DNA of 64,000 bases, from the NCBI GenBank assembly GCA_022578605.1, contig MU394115.1, forward strand, positions 176,416-240,415, in the 5' to 3' direction. The stretch is from Camillea tinctor (Eukaryota; Ascomycota; Sordariomycetes; Xylariales; Xylariaceae). The position numbers and the translations under genes were made by a program. Below, in pieces: positions 35,246-46,310 of the stretch (position 1 is its first letter; each line of letters starts with the position of its first letter). The notes beneath the pieces are model-generated. The model did not search any database and had not been told where the DNA came from. It saw nothing but the letters and a program-made list of their open reading frames with translations.

Positions 35246-37500
35246 ACTTGGAGGGCTGGGGGTTCAAATGATTAACCCTAATCCTCACCAAGACAGGGGG
35301 AAAATCCTGCTAGGAGAAATGGTTTTGTACTAAATGAAATGATTGAAACGGCCAAAACTTGCGCATGGCGTCTGGATGGAGGTTGAAATTTTTTTTGGAA
35401 GGGAAAGGAAAAGGGGAGAGTAGTTGGATATATTAAGGTCTTCGGTTCCGACGCTACGGGTTCAGAGCATAGTGAAGTAAACAAGCTAACAAATCGCCTT
35501 GATGAAGAAGGGAGGAGAGAAATCTATATAAAGATCTTGACCAAAGATCTGGCAAAGAGGAGGTAAGGGGGTGGATGAAGCGTATCAGTTGTATTATTAT
35601 CATCTACATAACCTACCTGGGTATCATTACATATTAGCAGGGAATGAGGGGAAAGGAGTAAGTTGGTAAGTAAGGGGTTCCAAGGAAAGCAAGGTATGAT
35701 ATGGTATACGGTTATTGACACGATAGGCATAGGGAAGGACAAGGGGGGTGATTTAGGGGTTCGGGTGTTTTCTTCTCCCCTTTTCATAAAGACGGATAGC
35801 GATGTCTTTTTTTTTTTCCTCCCCTTTCTTTGGGGGGATTTGGAGGCTAGATCTGTTATATATACCACACACACTCCCAAGCAATTGATATTATATATAT
35901 ATTAGTGTTGGTATTGATTAATGTTATGTGTATGCCGTTAAAGCTCCGAACCCGGCAAAGACAGTTCGCTACTTAAACTATCCTTAGGTAGATCGTATAC
36001 CTAGGTAGGTAGCTTTTATCGATCTCCACTTGCTACCACCCTCCCTCTAACCGCCTCTCTGTCGAGGTAGGCCAGATAGGTAAGTCTTGTTGAGTTGCTC
36101 GGCTGGATATTATAAAGAAAGTTAATATGTAGTAGCAATTATAGAATTATGTACAGTAGATATAAAAACAACCACCCCCTCGCTTTGCTTAATTGTGGAT
36201 ACACGACATGGGAATAGTAATTGTTAAGGTAGGGTGGTTTGATCGTCCCGGTTGTCGCAACTGAAGGTTGCAATAACGGAGGATAAATAGAGATAGAAAT
36301 GGATTGGATTGGAACGGGACGGGTAGATGGATAGATAAGTGTGTGTACTAACTTAGGTTAGATACTAGTGTAGGTAGCTACGCTAGATAAGCATTGATAA
36401 GACAAGAAAACCCGGAGAAGTTGGATGTAAGATCCATGGATGCTGACTAGGAGGTAAGCTGGAGGTAAGCTGGAGGTAAGCTGGTAGGCTAGAAAGACAG
36501 ATGGATCGACAGGGTCCATTCCTGCTTTCCCATTCCCCCCCTCTGGCCCCCCCATCTCGGTTTTATCGATAGGCTTTTCGGTGGCAGCCGATGAGTTAGC
36601 GTGGCTTGCTGGTTACCACCCGCATTTCAACTCCGCCAATCTTGGAGGGGGGGTCCTATCAAAACAAAGTTAGAGGGGAAGAGGGGGGGTAAGAAGGGAA
36701 AAGGTACATCGTACAGCTAAGGGACCCTAAGGCCTAGACTATTCGGGGAAGGGGGGGGGGAGGACAAGTCATTAACCAAGCAAGCCAGTCCGAAGAAGTT
36801 GAGAATTTGGGAGGGAAGGCGGGGCAAAAAAAAAAAAGGAAAGGAAAGTTAGTCTAATCTGTGTTACTCGATGATGTCCTTTTTTTTATTTATATTCATA
36901 TTTAAGTTACCTAAGTAAGTAAGCAAGTAGGTATGTACCTAAGTAGTGAGTAGTATGCAGGTATATATGTGTGTACATACATAACCTAACCTACATGATA
37001 CATACTAATAACTAATAATTACCTTAATCATTATTTCATTATTACCGTTTTCATCTGATTTAAGCATAACCCTCTAAACCATTTTCTCTCACTATCGATT
37101 CCTTAGTGCTACTAATGACTCTTCTTTTTCTTTTTTTCTTTCTTTTTTTGCTTCTAATTATTTATCATCGTCTGCAGTCATAAAATTCCCCAGGTTGCCG
37201 ACTTTCGTCCGATTCGGTCGATTACCTCGGAGGCATAACGGTGATTCAGTAGATTGTTGCTAAGTAGATGACAGCGGCAACGGCGACGATTACCTACTAG
37301 CTCCATCATTCCTATACCACTGTCGTATCTGACTTTCTCTCAACCTATTATTATCCTTGCTCCTCTTTTATTTTTGGGTCTTTTTTTTTGTTTCTTCTTT
37401 CTTTTTCTTTCTCTTCCTTCTTCCTTCATCATATTCTTTGATCCAGCTCATCTTTCCCCTTTCTCCTCTCCTCTCCTCTCCTCCCCTCCCCCCCTCATTC
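35246..37500. other. Intergenic region, no gene seen
   Basis: About 2.2 kb with poly-A/T and poly-G runs (a 10-base G run near 36751-36760), many TAGGT/ACCTA motifs (35985-36012, 36905-36990) and an 11-bp tandem repeat at 36451-36483. The right end is a strong pyrimidine tract (37355-37495), probably the core promoter of the GST-fusion gene. Confidence 0.5.
36451..36483. repeat. Three perfect copies of an 11-bp tandem repeat
   Basis: GAGGTAAGCTG occurs at 36451-36461, 36462-36472 and 36473-36483 without change. Each unit contains GGTAAG, a splice-donor-like core. No gene context explains it. Confidence 0.8.
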
Positions 37501-37771
37501 ATGTGCTTGGCCATTGCTTTTACGACATGCTATCTGAGCATGGGGTAGCACGCTGGCCAGCTGCGAATGATCGAGGGTATCATTGTCAGCAGCAGCAGCA
37601 TCAACAGCAGTTTCAACAGCTTCAACCGCAACAAAAACTATCACAAGAAGAAGGGGAAGAAGAAGAAGAAGAAGAAGAAGAAGACGGCGACGAAGAGCAG
37701 CAGCAGCAGCAGCAACAACAACAATATCAACACGGCTTCTTATAGCAAGGTCCCATCAATACACAAACAGG
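37501..37771 (+). promoter_or_regulatory. Triplet-repeat leader with three upstream ORFs
   Basis: The leader of the GST-fusion gene holds a CAG/CAA-rich stretch (about 37587-37640), a GAA array (about 37646-37683) and a second CAG/CAA stretch (about 37697-37728). Three ATG frames start here: 37501-37548 (15 codons), 37527-37745 (72 codons, Gln/Glu runs) and 37567-37824 (85 codons, Lys/Ser/Asn runs), the last overlapping the main ATG. The frame of the main protein is open back to 37583, but without an ATG. These uORFs should strongly limit initiation at 37772 if they are in the transcript. Confidence 0.5.
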
Positions 37772-40320
37772 ATGGACCCGGCCTCTGTCTCTTTCCAATC
37801 ATCAGAAGATACGCTTTCGCATGATATCCACCATCACGCCCAACATCCGCATCCACATACACATCCACAACATCCACAATCATCGCAAGCACAGCTACCC
37901 CAGCTACCACAACCAACACAGCAGCAACAGCAGCAGCAACAACAACAACAACAACAGCAGCAGCAGCAACAACAGCAGCAGCAGCAACAACAGCAGCAAC
38001 GACAACCTCCTCCGCCTCCTCCTCCACCACCACCACCTCCACCACCGCCCCCGCCGCCCCATCACTTTCGCATACCTTCCTCCCTCCCGTCGCACCCGAA
38101 CCTCGACCTCGCTACCCTCGATGCGACCAACCCTACCGTCTTCCAACACCACCTCCAACGTATACATGCGGTGCCCTCCGTCCCCGTAATCCATGCCGAC
38201 TTTGCCCCCCATCCCCAAGAAAGCTTCGATCCAAGCGATCCCTCCCAACCTCCTTCCCATCTTCAATCCCATGCTGCAATTCCGCATGCACTCCCTCATC
38301 CCCATTCCCATCCGAATGTACATCCATCATCCGCTCCTGATATCCAACCTTCGCCTCTGTCGCAGCACCACCACCATGCGCCGCCGCCGCCTCCTCCCCC
38401 CCCTCTCCCTCCTCCCACCCCTCCACACTCTGCGCCGTCGTCGCACGCCCAGTTTGGCATCTTGACGCCCAACCCCCCTATATCCCAGCCCAGTGCTCTT
38501 CCCCAACTCCAGCTCGATGACGACGTATTTAGCGCGCCCCTCCCCGCCCCAGCCCCAGACCCGGCCGAACAGAGACCCCATGGCCAGTTAGTTAGTAGGA
38601 TAGTTGTTGACCCGCCAGATCTAGAGGTCTGGCGTGAGAGATTGTTCAATGTTGATGATACCATCGTTTTGACCAATGACCAGTGCGCTAGCCTGAGCCT
38701 TTTGTCTTCTCAAGTGACTGTCCCAACTAACGTCCCATCAGATTCGAGACCTACTTCCCCCATATTGATAATGTCTACTCCCATCGCTCTACCCAGAAGT
38801 ACAAGCGCCAGCCATTTATCTCCCACTATTGGGATTGCCGCATGAAAGGCCGTCCCCCCGGTACCCCCAAGTCTGACGATCCCTCCAAGAAGAAGCGGAA
38901 GCGGTTCGCGCGCGAGAGGAATCTGTGTGATGTCAAAATTAAGATCACCGAGTATTTCCCCGGCGCGACCATCCCAACTGACGGCGAGAGTGCCATTAAT
39001 GGCTCCTCCCAGTCGAGTGCGACGTACCAGTCGCCGCAGGAGACCTTCCCCGACGGCCTACCCAGGCCGCCGGGGACCCATATGAATAACCAAAAGTTCT
39101 GGACTATACAGAGGGTCAACGGTAATGGTGGGAACGGCAAGGGCGATGGCGTCGCTGGCCCTCATAAGCATACCCTGAAGAAGAGCGACGAGATCAAGAA
39201 GTCTACAGTGCAGAGGTTCTTGGCTGCGCAGGAGAAGGAAGCTAAGAAGATACATGTGAGTTCCATAAGATTTCACATAGATATATATATATATATGGCT
39301 GGGTATGCTAACGGGGCTTAGAAGCCTGCGCAGAAGAGACCGTCGGGTCCAGCTCTTGCTACTGCCAAGAAACACACCAAGGAGCACGACCTCAAGCTAT
39401 ATGCAGCTAGTTTCTGGTAAAGGTTCTCCCTCATGAGAGTACGGCCAAGCTTTGGACTAATATCGAATTAACGCCAGCCCCTTTTCTCAGCGAGTATGGA
39501 TTGCGCTCGAGGCGAAAGGGATGCAATATCAGTATTGCGAGACCGACCCTTTCAAGCGACCTACCCAGCTTCTCGAAGCTAATCCTCGGGGATTAGTCCC
39601 CGCTATCCGAGAAGGTGATTGGGCTAGTGGCGAGAGTACCATCATTCTAGAATATGTAAGTTAGCCACACGCTCTTGTCATGCCGTTCTACTGTAGCTGA
39701 CTATGAGTAGTTGGAGGACCACGATCAGAGGGTACCGTTGTTTCCTACAGATCCTCGACTAAAAGCGAACTGCCGACTATGGATCGACCATGTACGTTTC
39801 TTTCGTCAACTCACCCTACTTGCTGCTTTATCGATCTAGCTAGACTGACATCGGGAACCTGGCTAGATCAATGCGAAGATAGTCCCGTCCTTCTTTGCCC
39901 TGGTGAAAGCCACCGAGTTCCCTAGGCAAACGGAATATATAGAGAAGCTCCAGACGGATATCGCGGCGTTGGTCCAGGCAGCCGACGAAAGGGTTAGTTC
40001 CCCATTGTCCTATCCTCTTCTTCTCCTTATCAGAAAGTTTCCCCCTTGGCTGACCAACTTCGCCTTTATAGGGCCCTTATTTTCTCGGGGCGGATCTGTG
40101 CCTCGTAGACATCCACTTCGCGCCCTTCGTGTTGCGCATGTCGCGGCTGCTACGCGAGTTCCGTCACTGGCGCGATCCTAGGCCCGGCACGCGTTGGCAG
40201 CAGTGGGCCGACGCGCTCGAGCAGAACCCCCATGTCCAGGCCACGACCAGCCTCAAGGAGTTGTACGTTGAGACGTTTGATGTCTTCCTTAAGATACGTC
40301 TGCCTCACGGCGAAGTCTAG
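37772..40320 (+). CDS. PolyQ/polyP, AT-hook-like basic region fused to omega-class glutathione transferase
   Basis: Seven exons (37772-38682, 38742-39255, 39322-39416, 39478-39655, 39711-39791, 39867-39992, 40072-40320) join in frame to 717 residues. Residues 1-300 are low in complexity: a His/Pro-rich start, 27 Gln (50-76), 18 Pro (79-96) and a second Pro-rich run. Residues about 285-400 look folded and basic, with HYWDCRMKGRPPGTP (GRPP being AT-hook-like, 340-346) and KKKRKRFARER (353-363), a likely nuclear localisation signal. From about 500 there is a glutathione transferase: the thioredoxin fold with CPFSQRVW (Cys507, the omega-type catalytic Cys), NPRGLVPAIREGDW and ESTIILEYLED (glutathione site), then the helical domain ending LCLVDIHFAPFVLR. 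Expected chemistry is glutathione-dependent thiol transfer or reduction. A nuclear or DNA-bound role is inference. Confidence 0.85.
37919..38059. repeat. Triplet array coding 27 Gln then 18 Pro
   Basis: Mixed CAG/CAA codons (37919-37999) and, after an Arg-Gln pair, mixed CCN codons (38006-38059). Codon mixing suggests selection for the amino-acid run rather than a pure expanding repeat. On the other strand it reads as a long Leu run, which is a shadow. Confidence 0.85.
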
Positions 40321-41840
40321 TAATTAGTGTTAGACAATTGTTTAAGCCGGGTCTAGCCGGGCCTGATGGCTTATTTATTCTATCGTGGGTGGATACATCT
40401 GCTTACAAAGTATGAAACGTTCGTACCGCGGTAGATGTGTAGACAACGTGTAGAGAGATATAAAAGGGAGGTATCTGTGAAAGTGTAGGATTTAAGGGGC
40501 CTTGATATGAAAGGGTAGAAAATGTGGGGAACAAGGCGGATCTTTCTCTTTTGAATCTCTTTTTTATCTTGATTTTTCTTTTTCTTTTTAAATATTTCAC
40601 GGGGGAAAAGAACGGAAAGGGGAACGAGGTACAGAGAGAAAAGAAATTGGTAAGGATATAAAAACAGATGCGGGAGGTTTACAATCAATGCACTGGGAGA
40701 GAGAGGGGGGTTAATAATTTTTTTCCTTTTCGTTTCTATTCTTTTATCCCCCTTCTTGAATACTTCTTTTTCTTTTCTTGATTTGGGTTTTATGTGGATC
40801 ATGAAAGAGATCTTATGGTGATGAATAATGTGTATGAGAAGTTGTAGAAGGATGGATATATGTTTTCAGGAAGCAGGGGACTCGGCTTAAAGGGGGGGGG
40901 GGCTTTGGGGGTATAAAGGGTGGGGTTAACTTAGGGGGTTGGGGGATTATGGGGGGGGGATAGATAAATGATATTATATGCCTATATCTATGAATTAAGA
41001 GAGAGAAAGGATGGATGTAAATACGAAAAGGCGATGCGCGGAGGAAACGTGGGGAGGGATGAAGGGTAGAGCAGAAGATATCACGACGATGGATTCCTAG
41101 GCGAGTAGATCTATTGATTAATTACTCGACTTATACCTAGGGCATGTGTATATCTAAATATATATATATATATATAACTTACCTTCTTTCTAGCAAGGCT
41201 ATCTACCTAGGTATGTATGTACTAGTTAGGAGAGATTCTAACGCTCTTTTCAAACCACAACATACCTCTTTTCTCCTTCTCCTAAGAAAATCGCCTTTTT
41301 AATATAGACCACCTACACATTGTATCCTATTTACTACTCATTCATACTATACTATAAGAGGTTTTATAACCAAGCAATAGAAAAAGAAAAAAAAGAGAGA
41401 AGAAATATTACGCTTTGAGAAATCTCTCTTATAAGGTGAGGTAGGTAGGGAGGTACCTGCCAAGGTAGCGAGCGAGCAGAAAACATTAGATCGTTATCTA
41501 CTAACTTGCTCATTACTAAACCTCCATCTCCCCCCTTTCCCTTCCCTTTTTTAGGCAATAAAGTATGTCTCTCTGTCCTCATATCTGATTATACATACAT
41601 ACACATAACCTACGTATATTTCGATATTATACTGCACCATATGTTCCGTTTCGTCTTTGTCCATCTTAGACAGTTTTGTTTTTTTCTTCTATCTTCTCTC
41701 TTATAACAAAACCAGATGGTGTATGATGACGACCTCCAAACCCTTTCTCCCTCCCCCATTCCCCAACAGAAAATAAGTAAGCATACCCCCATCGCCCCCC
41801 TAAAAGATAAAAATAAAATGAAATAATCCACCGTCATTTA
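40321..41840. other. Intergenic region between convergent genes
   Basis: About 1.5 kb at the 3' ends of the GST-fusion and CLF1 genes. It contains T/A-rich tracts (40555-40800), a G-rich block at 40892-40959, a TA microsatellite at 41159-41176 and C/T-rich sequence near 41520-41550. Frames are short and repeat-derived. No gene seen. Confidence 0.5.
40892..40959 (+). repeat. G-rich block with G-quadruplex potential
   Basis: Runs of 11, 5, 3, 4, 5, 5 and 9 G occur within 68 bases, separated by short loops. The block lies about 570 bases after the GST-fusion stop codon and about 880 bases from the convergent CLF1 stop codon. Confidence 0.6.
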
Positions 41841-43862
41841 CTACGTCGTCGAACCGCCAGCCTGCTTCCAGGCCTGCGCCATGGCGAGCATCTTGGAGAT
41901 GTCCTGCTTCTGCTCGTCGTCGGCGGGGAACACGTAGTCGACATACTCCTCGAAGGAGTCGTCGTCGAGGCGGCGGCGGCGCTTCGTCTTGCGGGGCATC
42001 TGCTTCTGGACTTTCTCGACGTCCTCGGGGGAGCCGTGGGTGCGCTCGAACGACAGCCAGGCGTTGAGCAGGGAGACGCGCTCCTCCTTGAGCTCGCGCT
42101 CCTTCATGCCCTTGTGCGCGCGCTCGAACACCTTGCGCGCGCGCGCCTTGGCCTCCTCGCTCACCGGCCGCTCCTCCTCCTCGTTCTCGTCCTCGTCGTC
42201 TTCCGGGATGTTGATCTCGAAGTGCGCGTAGCTTATCCACACCTTGACGTGGTCCGTCTTCTTGAGCAGCCTCTCGTACAGGTCCCGGGTCTTGTCGTAC
42301 TCGCCCTCTTCCTCCTCGAAGTCGATGTATGCTTTCCACAGCAGCTCCGGCATGTCCAGAACGGGCTGGCTGATAGCCAGCTCGAAAATGGCTCTCGTCC
42401 TATCAAGATCGTCGAGGCCTCTCTCGAGCTCGGCGAACTTGATCCAGGTCTGGCAGTTGGCTGGGTTCCACTCGATGTGTTTCTCATAGAGCGTGCGGCA
42501 GCGCAAGAACTCGAAGAGCTTGAGTTCTAGCTCGATGTAGCCCTTGAACAATTTGTCTTTGGGGCACATGCCAATGGCTTGGCCGAGCGACTTGCGCGCA
42601 TTTGTCAACTCGCCTTGTCGAATCTCGAATTGCGCCTTCATCAGCCATATCTTGGCGAAGGTGAACTTCTTATGGGGTATCAGATCCAAACATAGCTTAT
42701 AGATCTGACGAGCGCGATCGATGTCCTTGGCCTCCATTTCCTCCCACAGAGCGTAGAAAATCCACAGATAGATATACCGCCGCCAGTGCCGCTTCTCCTG
42801 GGTTGGGGGGATCTGCGCTACGGCCCGCTCGTAGACATCTCGTACCCTATCCAGATCGCCTGACGTTTCTTCCAGACGAGCATAGTCGAACCATATGTCG
42901 TAGTTCTTAGGGTTTTCCTTGACCTGGTCCTCGTAATGCCGCCTCCGTTTTGACAAGATGACGTTCTCGACGCCGTCCGTGTCGCCATACTGCTTCTCAA
43001 AAGTCGTGTAGGATTTGTGCAGGGCCATCGACTTGGACCGTGGGAGGCGGTCCAGAGCATACTTGTAAATAGCCCTCGCTCGTTCGTATTCCTTCAGCTT
43101 GGCCTCGAACCGGGCGTAGGCAATAAAGAGTCTCTCATCGACGAAGTCATCCCCCAGGGCTTCCACTGCAGCTCCAAAGACCTCTCTGACACGATCGCTT
43201 GTTCCATACTCCTCCTCGAACTTGGCCCATTTAATCCAGTTGCGCGGCTCGGGGTGCACGATAGTAAACCGCTCGAAGATTTCCCGAGCGCGCTGGAACT
43301 CATTGTACCGCTTTTCGAGCTTGATGTAAGCGCTCCAGGCAGCCTCGTCGGGCTCCCAGGACATCCATCTCTCGAAGACCTGTCTCGTTCCGGGAATGTT
43401 ACCCAGCATCTCCTCCATGTAGACATATTTATACCACAGCTTATCCACGCGGGGGAGGATGGTGACAGCACGGTCGAGCAGGTTTCTCGCATGGTTGATA
43501 TTTCTGTTCTTCATCTCGGCCTCGATATACCGGATCCATAGCACGACGGAGGTAGAATCGACATCGAGGGCGCGCTCGAAGATGGACCGGGCACGCTTGA
43601 ATTCCTTCTGCTCGAGTTCCCAGGCGGCATAGCGCATCCAATTGTTCATGTTAATCCTGTTCCGCCGGACATAGTCCTCGAACTCCTTCCGTTTCCTACC
43701 CTGGAATTCATGGAGCTCCTCGAGGTCGGCGAAGCGCTGGGTGGGGGCTTGTAGAGATGTCTCCTGGCGATCTACAGCTTCTCGTAGCAGCTGTTCGGCG
43801 GAGATCTGGACAGGCGCAGCGGCCTTGTTCTTGACCCTCGGAGGGCCACGCGAGGACTCCAT
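41841..43862 (-). CDS. CLF1: Pre-mRNA-splicing factor CLF1 (crooked neck / Syf3)
   Basis: Spliceosome protein of the Prp19-associated complex, built almost wholly of half-a-TPR (HAT) repeats that scaffold spliceosome assembly in the nucleus. A single exon encodes 673 residues. The start [19 protein letters not shown] fits the family; an in-frame ATG 60 bases upstream adds residues that do not look conserved, so I chose 43862. HAT units repeat from about residue 40 to 640, for example [35 protein letters not shown] and [20 protein letters not shown], with the regular W, Y and E spacing of the motif. The C-terminal region has an acidic stretch (about 575-590), then [19 protein letters not shown]. 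Length matches fungal CLF1. It is transcribed divergently from PRP31, another spliceosome gene. Confidence 0.96.
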   Translation of the reverse strand: MESSRGPPRVKNKAAAPVQISAEQLLREAVDRQETSLQAPTQRFADLEELHEFQGRKRKEFEDYVRRNRINMNNWMRYAAWELEQKEFKRARSIFERALDVDSTSVVLWIRYIEAEMKNRNINHARNLLDRAVTILPRVDKLWYKYVYMEEMLGNIPGTRQVFERWMSWEPDEAAWSAYIKLEKRYNEFQRAREIFERFTIVHPEPRNWIKWAKFEEEYGTSDRVREVFGAAVEALGDDFVDERLFIAYARFEAKLKEYERARAIYKYALDRLPRSKSMALHKSYTTFEKQYGDTDGVENVILSKRRRHYEDQVKENPKNYDIWFDYARLEETSGDLDRVRDVYERAVAQIPPTQEKRHWRRYIYLWIFYALWEEMEAKDIDRARQIYKLCLDLIPHKKFTFAKIWLMKAQFEIRQGELTNARKSLGQAIGMCPKDKLFKGYIELELKLFEFLRCRTLYEKHIEWNPANCQTWIKFAELERGLDDLDRTRAIFELAISQPVLDMPELLWKAYIDFEEEEGEYDKTRDLYERLLKKTDHVKVWISYAHFEINIPEDDEDENEEEERPVSEEAKARARKVFERAHKGMKERELKEERVSLLNAWLSFERTHGSPEDVEKVQKQMPRKTKRRRRLDDDSFEEYVDYVFPADDEQKQDISKMLAMAQAWKQAGGSTT

Positions 43863-44357
43863 GGTGTTTAATTGGGTTGCGGTTGTGAATCGGAGTTGAA
43901 GATAGGTATTGTGATGGTACAAGGATTGGCGAGGTTGAGGATTGATTTAACTTGGGGAAAAAGAAAGAGAGAGGAAGAGGGAGAGAGAAGGAGAGAGAGA
44001 GATATGTAAGTATAAGTTATCGATACTAAAATCTGAATGGCGCCGAAGGAAACGGACCCATATTATTTTCCTATTTCCGAATATGCACTTAAACCATACA
44101 CACTCCTACACTAGTGATAAAACCATCCTGACCACCCCATAAAAACGCGGTTATCTTTCCATTGAGACGCGCATGTGTCACGTGAGGCAGACTTCAATTC
44201 TCCACATAATTCTTATTTCTTTGTAGCCTTGCAGCTTTGCAGCTTTACCTTTAGCACTCTTCTTCCTAAAAAATACAACAACCATCTATCATCACATCGC
44301 AAAAGAATAAAAATACAAATAAACCCCCCAAAAAGGAGAGAAAAAGGGAAAAAAAAA
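43863..44357. promoter_or_regulatory. Shared divergent promoter of CLF1 and PRP31
   Basis: Only 495 bases separate the two start codons. A GA-rich (CT on the CLF1 strand) tract at 43962-44001 lies close to CLF1. An E-box CACGTG at 44179-44184 and a direct repeat of TTGCAGCT-like units at 44229-44247 lie toward PRP31. The stretch just before the PRP31 ATG is A-rich. Co-regulation is inferred from geometry. Confidence 0.55.
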
Positions 44358-46310
44358 ATGTCGACCCTCGCAGATGAACTTCTGCAGGACTTTGAGGATT
44401 CTGGATCCGAAAATGGGGAAGAGGGAACCGATGCCGGTCTACAAATTGACGGTCCTGCCGTCGGCGCTCTCGACAGTCATCACGAGAATGGTTATGGCAA
44501 CGGTGACATGATGCTCGACGGAGATGAGGAGGAGGAGCCTGACGAAGACGATGAGATGGGCGGTATGGACAGCGCCGCCGTCGACCCGATGGAAGATGCC
44601 GATGCAGCTAAGGCGAGGATCGAGAAGATGCAGATGGGTGGCATCAAGGATATTCGCAAGGTCACCAGTGTCATGGACAGACTGGAACCTCTCCTTAAGG
44701 TTAGTTTGTATTTCCCTTTTCCCCTCCCCCTTCAACTTCCCTATCCTGATCAAAAAGTGTTTACATCTTCTGCTTTGAGCAATAGACCTGACGGGATTGG
44801 TACGGTCTTGTAGAATATCGAACATTACCAGTCAAAGCCTCTTGCGCCGCACACCACCAACATCGGCAATATCGAGGACAACCCCGAGTATAGAGCTCTT
44901 ACCGAGTCCAACACTCTCTCTACCCAGATCGATGGCGAAATAATGAAGGTTCACAAGTTTATCAGAGATCACTACTCGGCTCGTTTTCCCGAACTGGAAA
45001 CTTTGATTCAGAACCCCATCGAATACGCCAAGGTTGTCATCATTCTAGGCAATGGCCCTATGGACTCGGATAGTATCAAGGCTCTCCAGGGCTCGACCGA
45101 CAACCCGTTAGGAGAGTCGCTAAAATCGGTTTTGGATGGACCATCTCTTATGGTTGTTACGGTGGAGGCGACGACAACAAAAGGTCAGGAATTAAGCGAG
45201 GAAGAGCTCCAACGGATCCACCGCGCTTGCCACATGATGATCAAGATGGACAAAGCCAAGAAGACCCTTACCGACTACGTGCAGTCGCGAATGAATATTT
45301 TCGCGCCTAATCTCACCGCTGTCGTGGGATCCTTGACTGCTGCTCAGCTCATCAACAATGCTGGTGGCTTGACGAATCTGTCTAGAACACCAGCCTGCAA
45401 CATCGCCGCATGGGGTTCTAACAAGCAGAGGAACGTGGCTTTCGCTACTAATGTAGGTATCAGACAGCAAGGTTACTTATATCACTCTCCCATTATCCGG
45501 GGCATTCCAAGTGACTTGAAGAAGAAGGCGATGAAAGCGGTGGCCGCAAAGCTCGTGCTGGCCGCACGGGCAGACACAGGCCATACCAACCCAGATGGTT
45601 CCTATGGAGAAGAACTCCGAAGCCAATGTCTAGAACGCCTGGACAAGCTCACAGAACCACCCCCGAATAAAGGCCAGCGCGCACTACCGGCTCCGGATGA
45701 CAAACCATCCAGAAAACGAGGTGGTCGGCGGGCACGAAAGGCGAAGGAAGCTACAGCTATGACTGAACTAAGAAAGGCGCAGAACCGTATGGCGTTTGGG
45801 AAGGAAGAGAAGGAGGCCGGCTATGGTACGGGCGATTCTACGGCGGGCATGGGCATGATCGGTCAGGATAACGACGGGCGAATCCGCGGAATGCAAATAG
45901 ACAACAGAACGAGAGCAAAACTCAGTCAAAAACACAAGGGATGGGGCGGAGCTACACCAATTGGTGGTGCTGCATCTTCCCTCCGCGGATTTGGTCAGTC
46001 GGGCAACAATATCGACCTTCGAGGAAAGGGTCTACGGACATCGGGCGTTGGGTCGACAATTGGCGGGGGAGCGGGAACAGCCTCCTCGCTGGCTTTCACC
46101 CCGGTCCAGGGTCTCGAGCTCGTGGATCCCAAGGTTCAAGCCGAACTCAGTCGCAAGAGGAAGGCCGAAGAGGATCGTTGGTTCAAGGGTGGTACCTTCA
46201 CTCAGGTTGGCGGCAGCAGCGTGAACGGCGGCTTCAAGGTCCCTCCTAGCAAGAAAGTCGACACAGGGGCTGGCAAGATGGGACCGCCCTCCCTGCCATC
46301 TGCGAAATAA
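44358..46310 (+). CDS. PRP31: U4/U6 snRNP splicing factor PRP31
   Basis: Nop-domain protein that binds the U4 snRNA 5' stem-loop with Snu13/15.5K and bridges U4/U6 to U5 in the tri-snRNP. Exons 44358-44699 and 44814-46310 join in phase 0 to 612 residues. The first 85 residues are very acidic. Helical coiled-coil and Nop regions follow, containing GLTNLSRTPACNIAAWGSNK (about 299-318), the RNP-binding signature. The C-terminal Prp31 domain includes KPSRKRGGRRARKAKEATAM, RMAFGKEE and a Gly/Ser-rich stretch, ending with a basic Lys/Pro tail. The ATG at 44358 sits after an A-run in a good fungal context; a frame extension upstream lacks family features. Function and family are clear. Confidence 0.96.

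Noticed and set aside
37904..38323. Minus-strand frame with a long leucine run
   Set aside because: It is the reverse reading of the polyQ-coding CAG/CAA array of the GST fusion.
38842..39321. Separate small gene starting at the internal ATG 38842
   Set aside because: The upstream exon joins it in frame through a 59-base intron with a CTAAC branch point, and the downstream exon continues into the GST.
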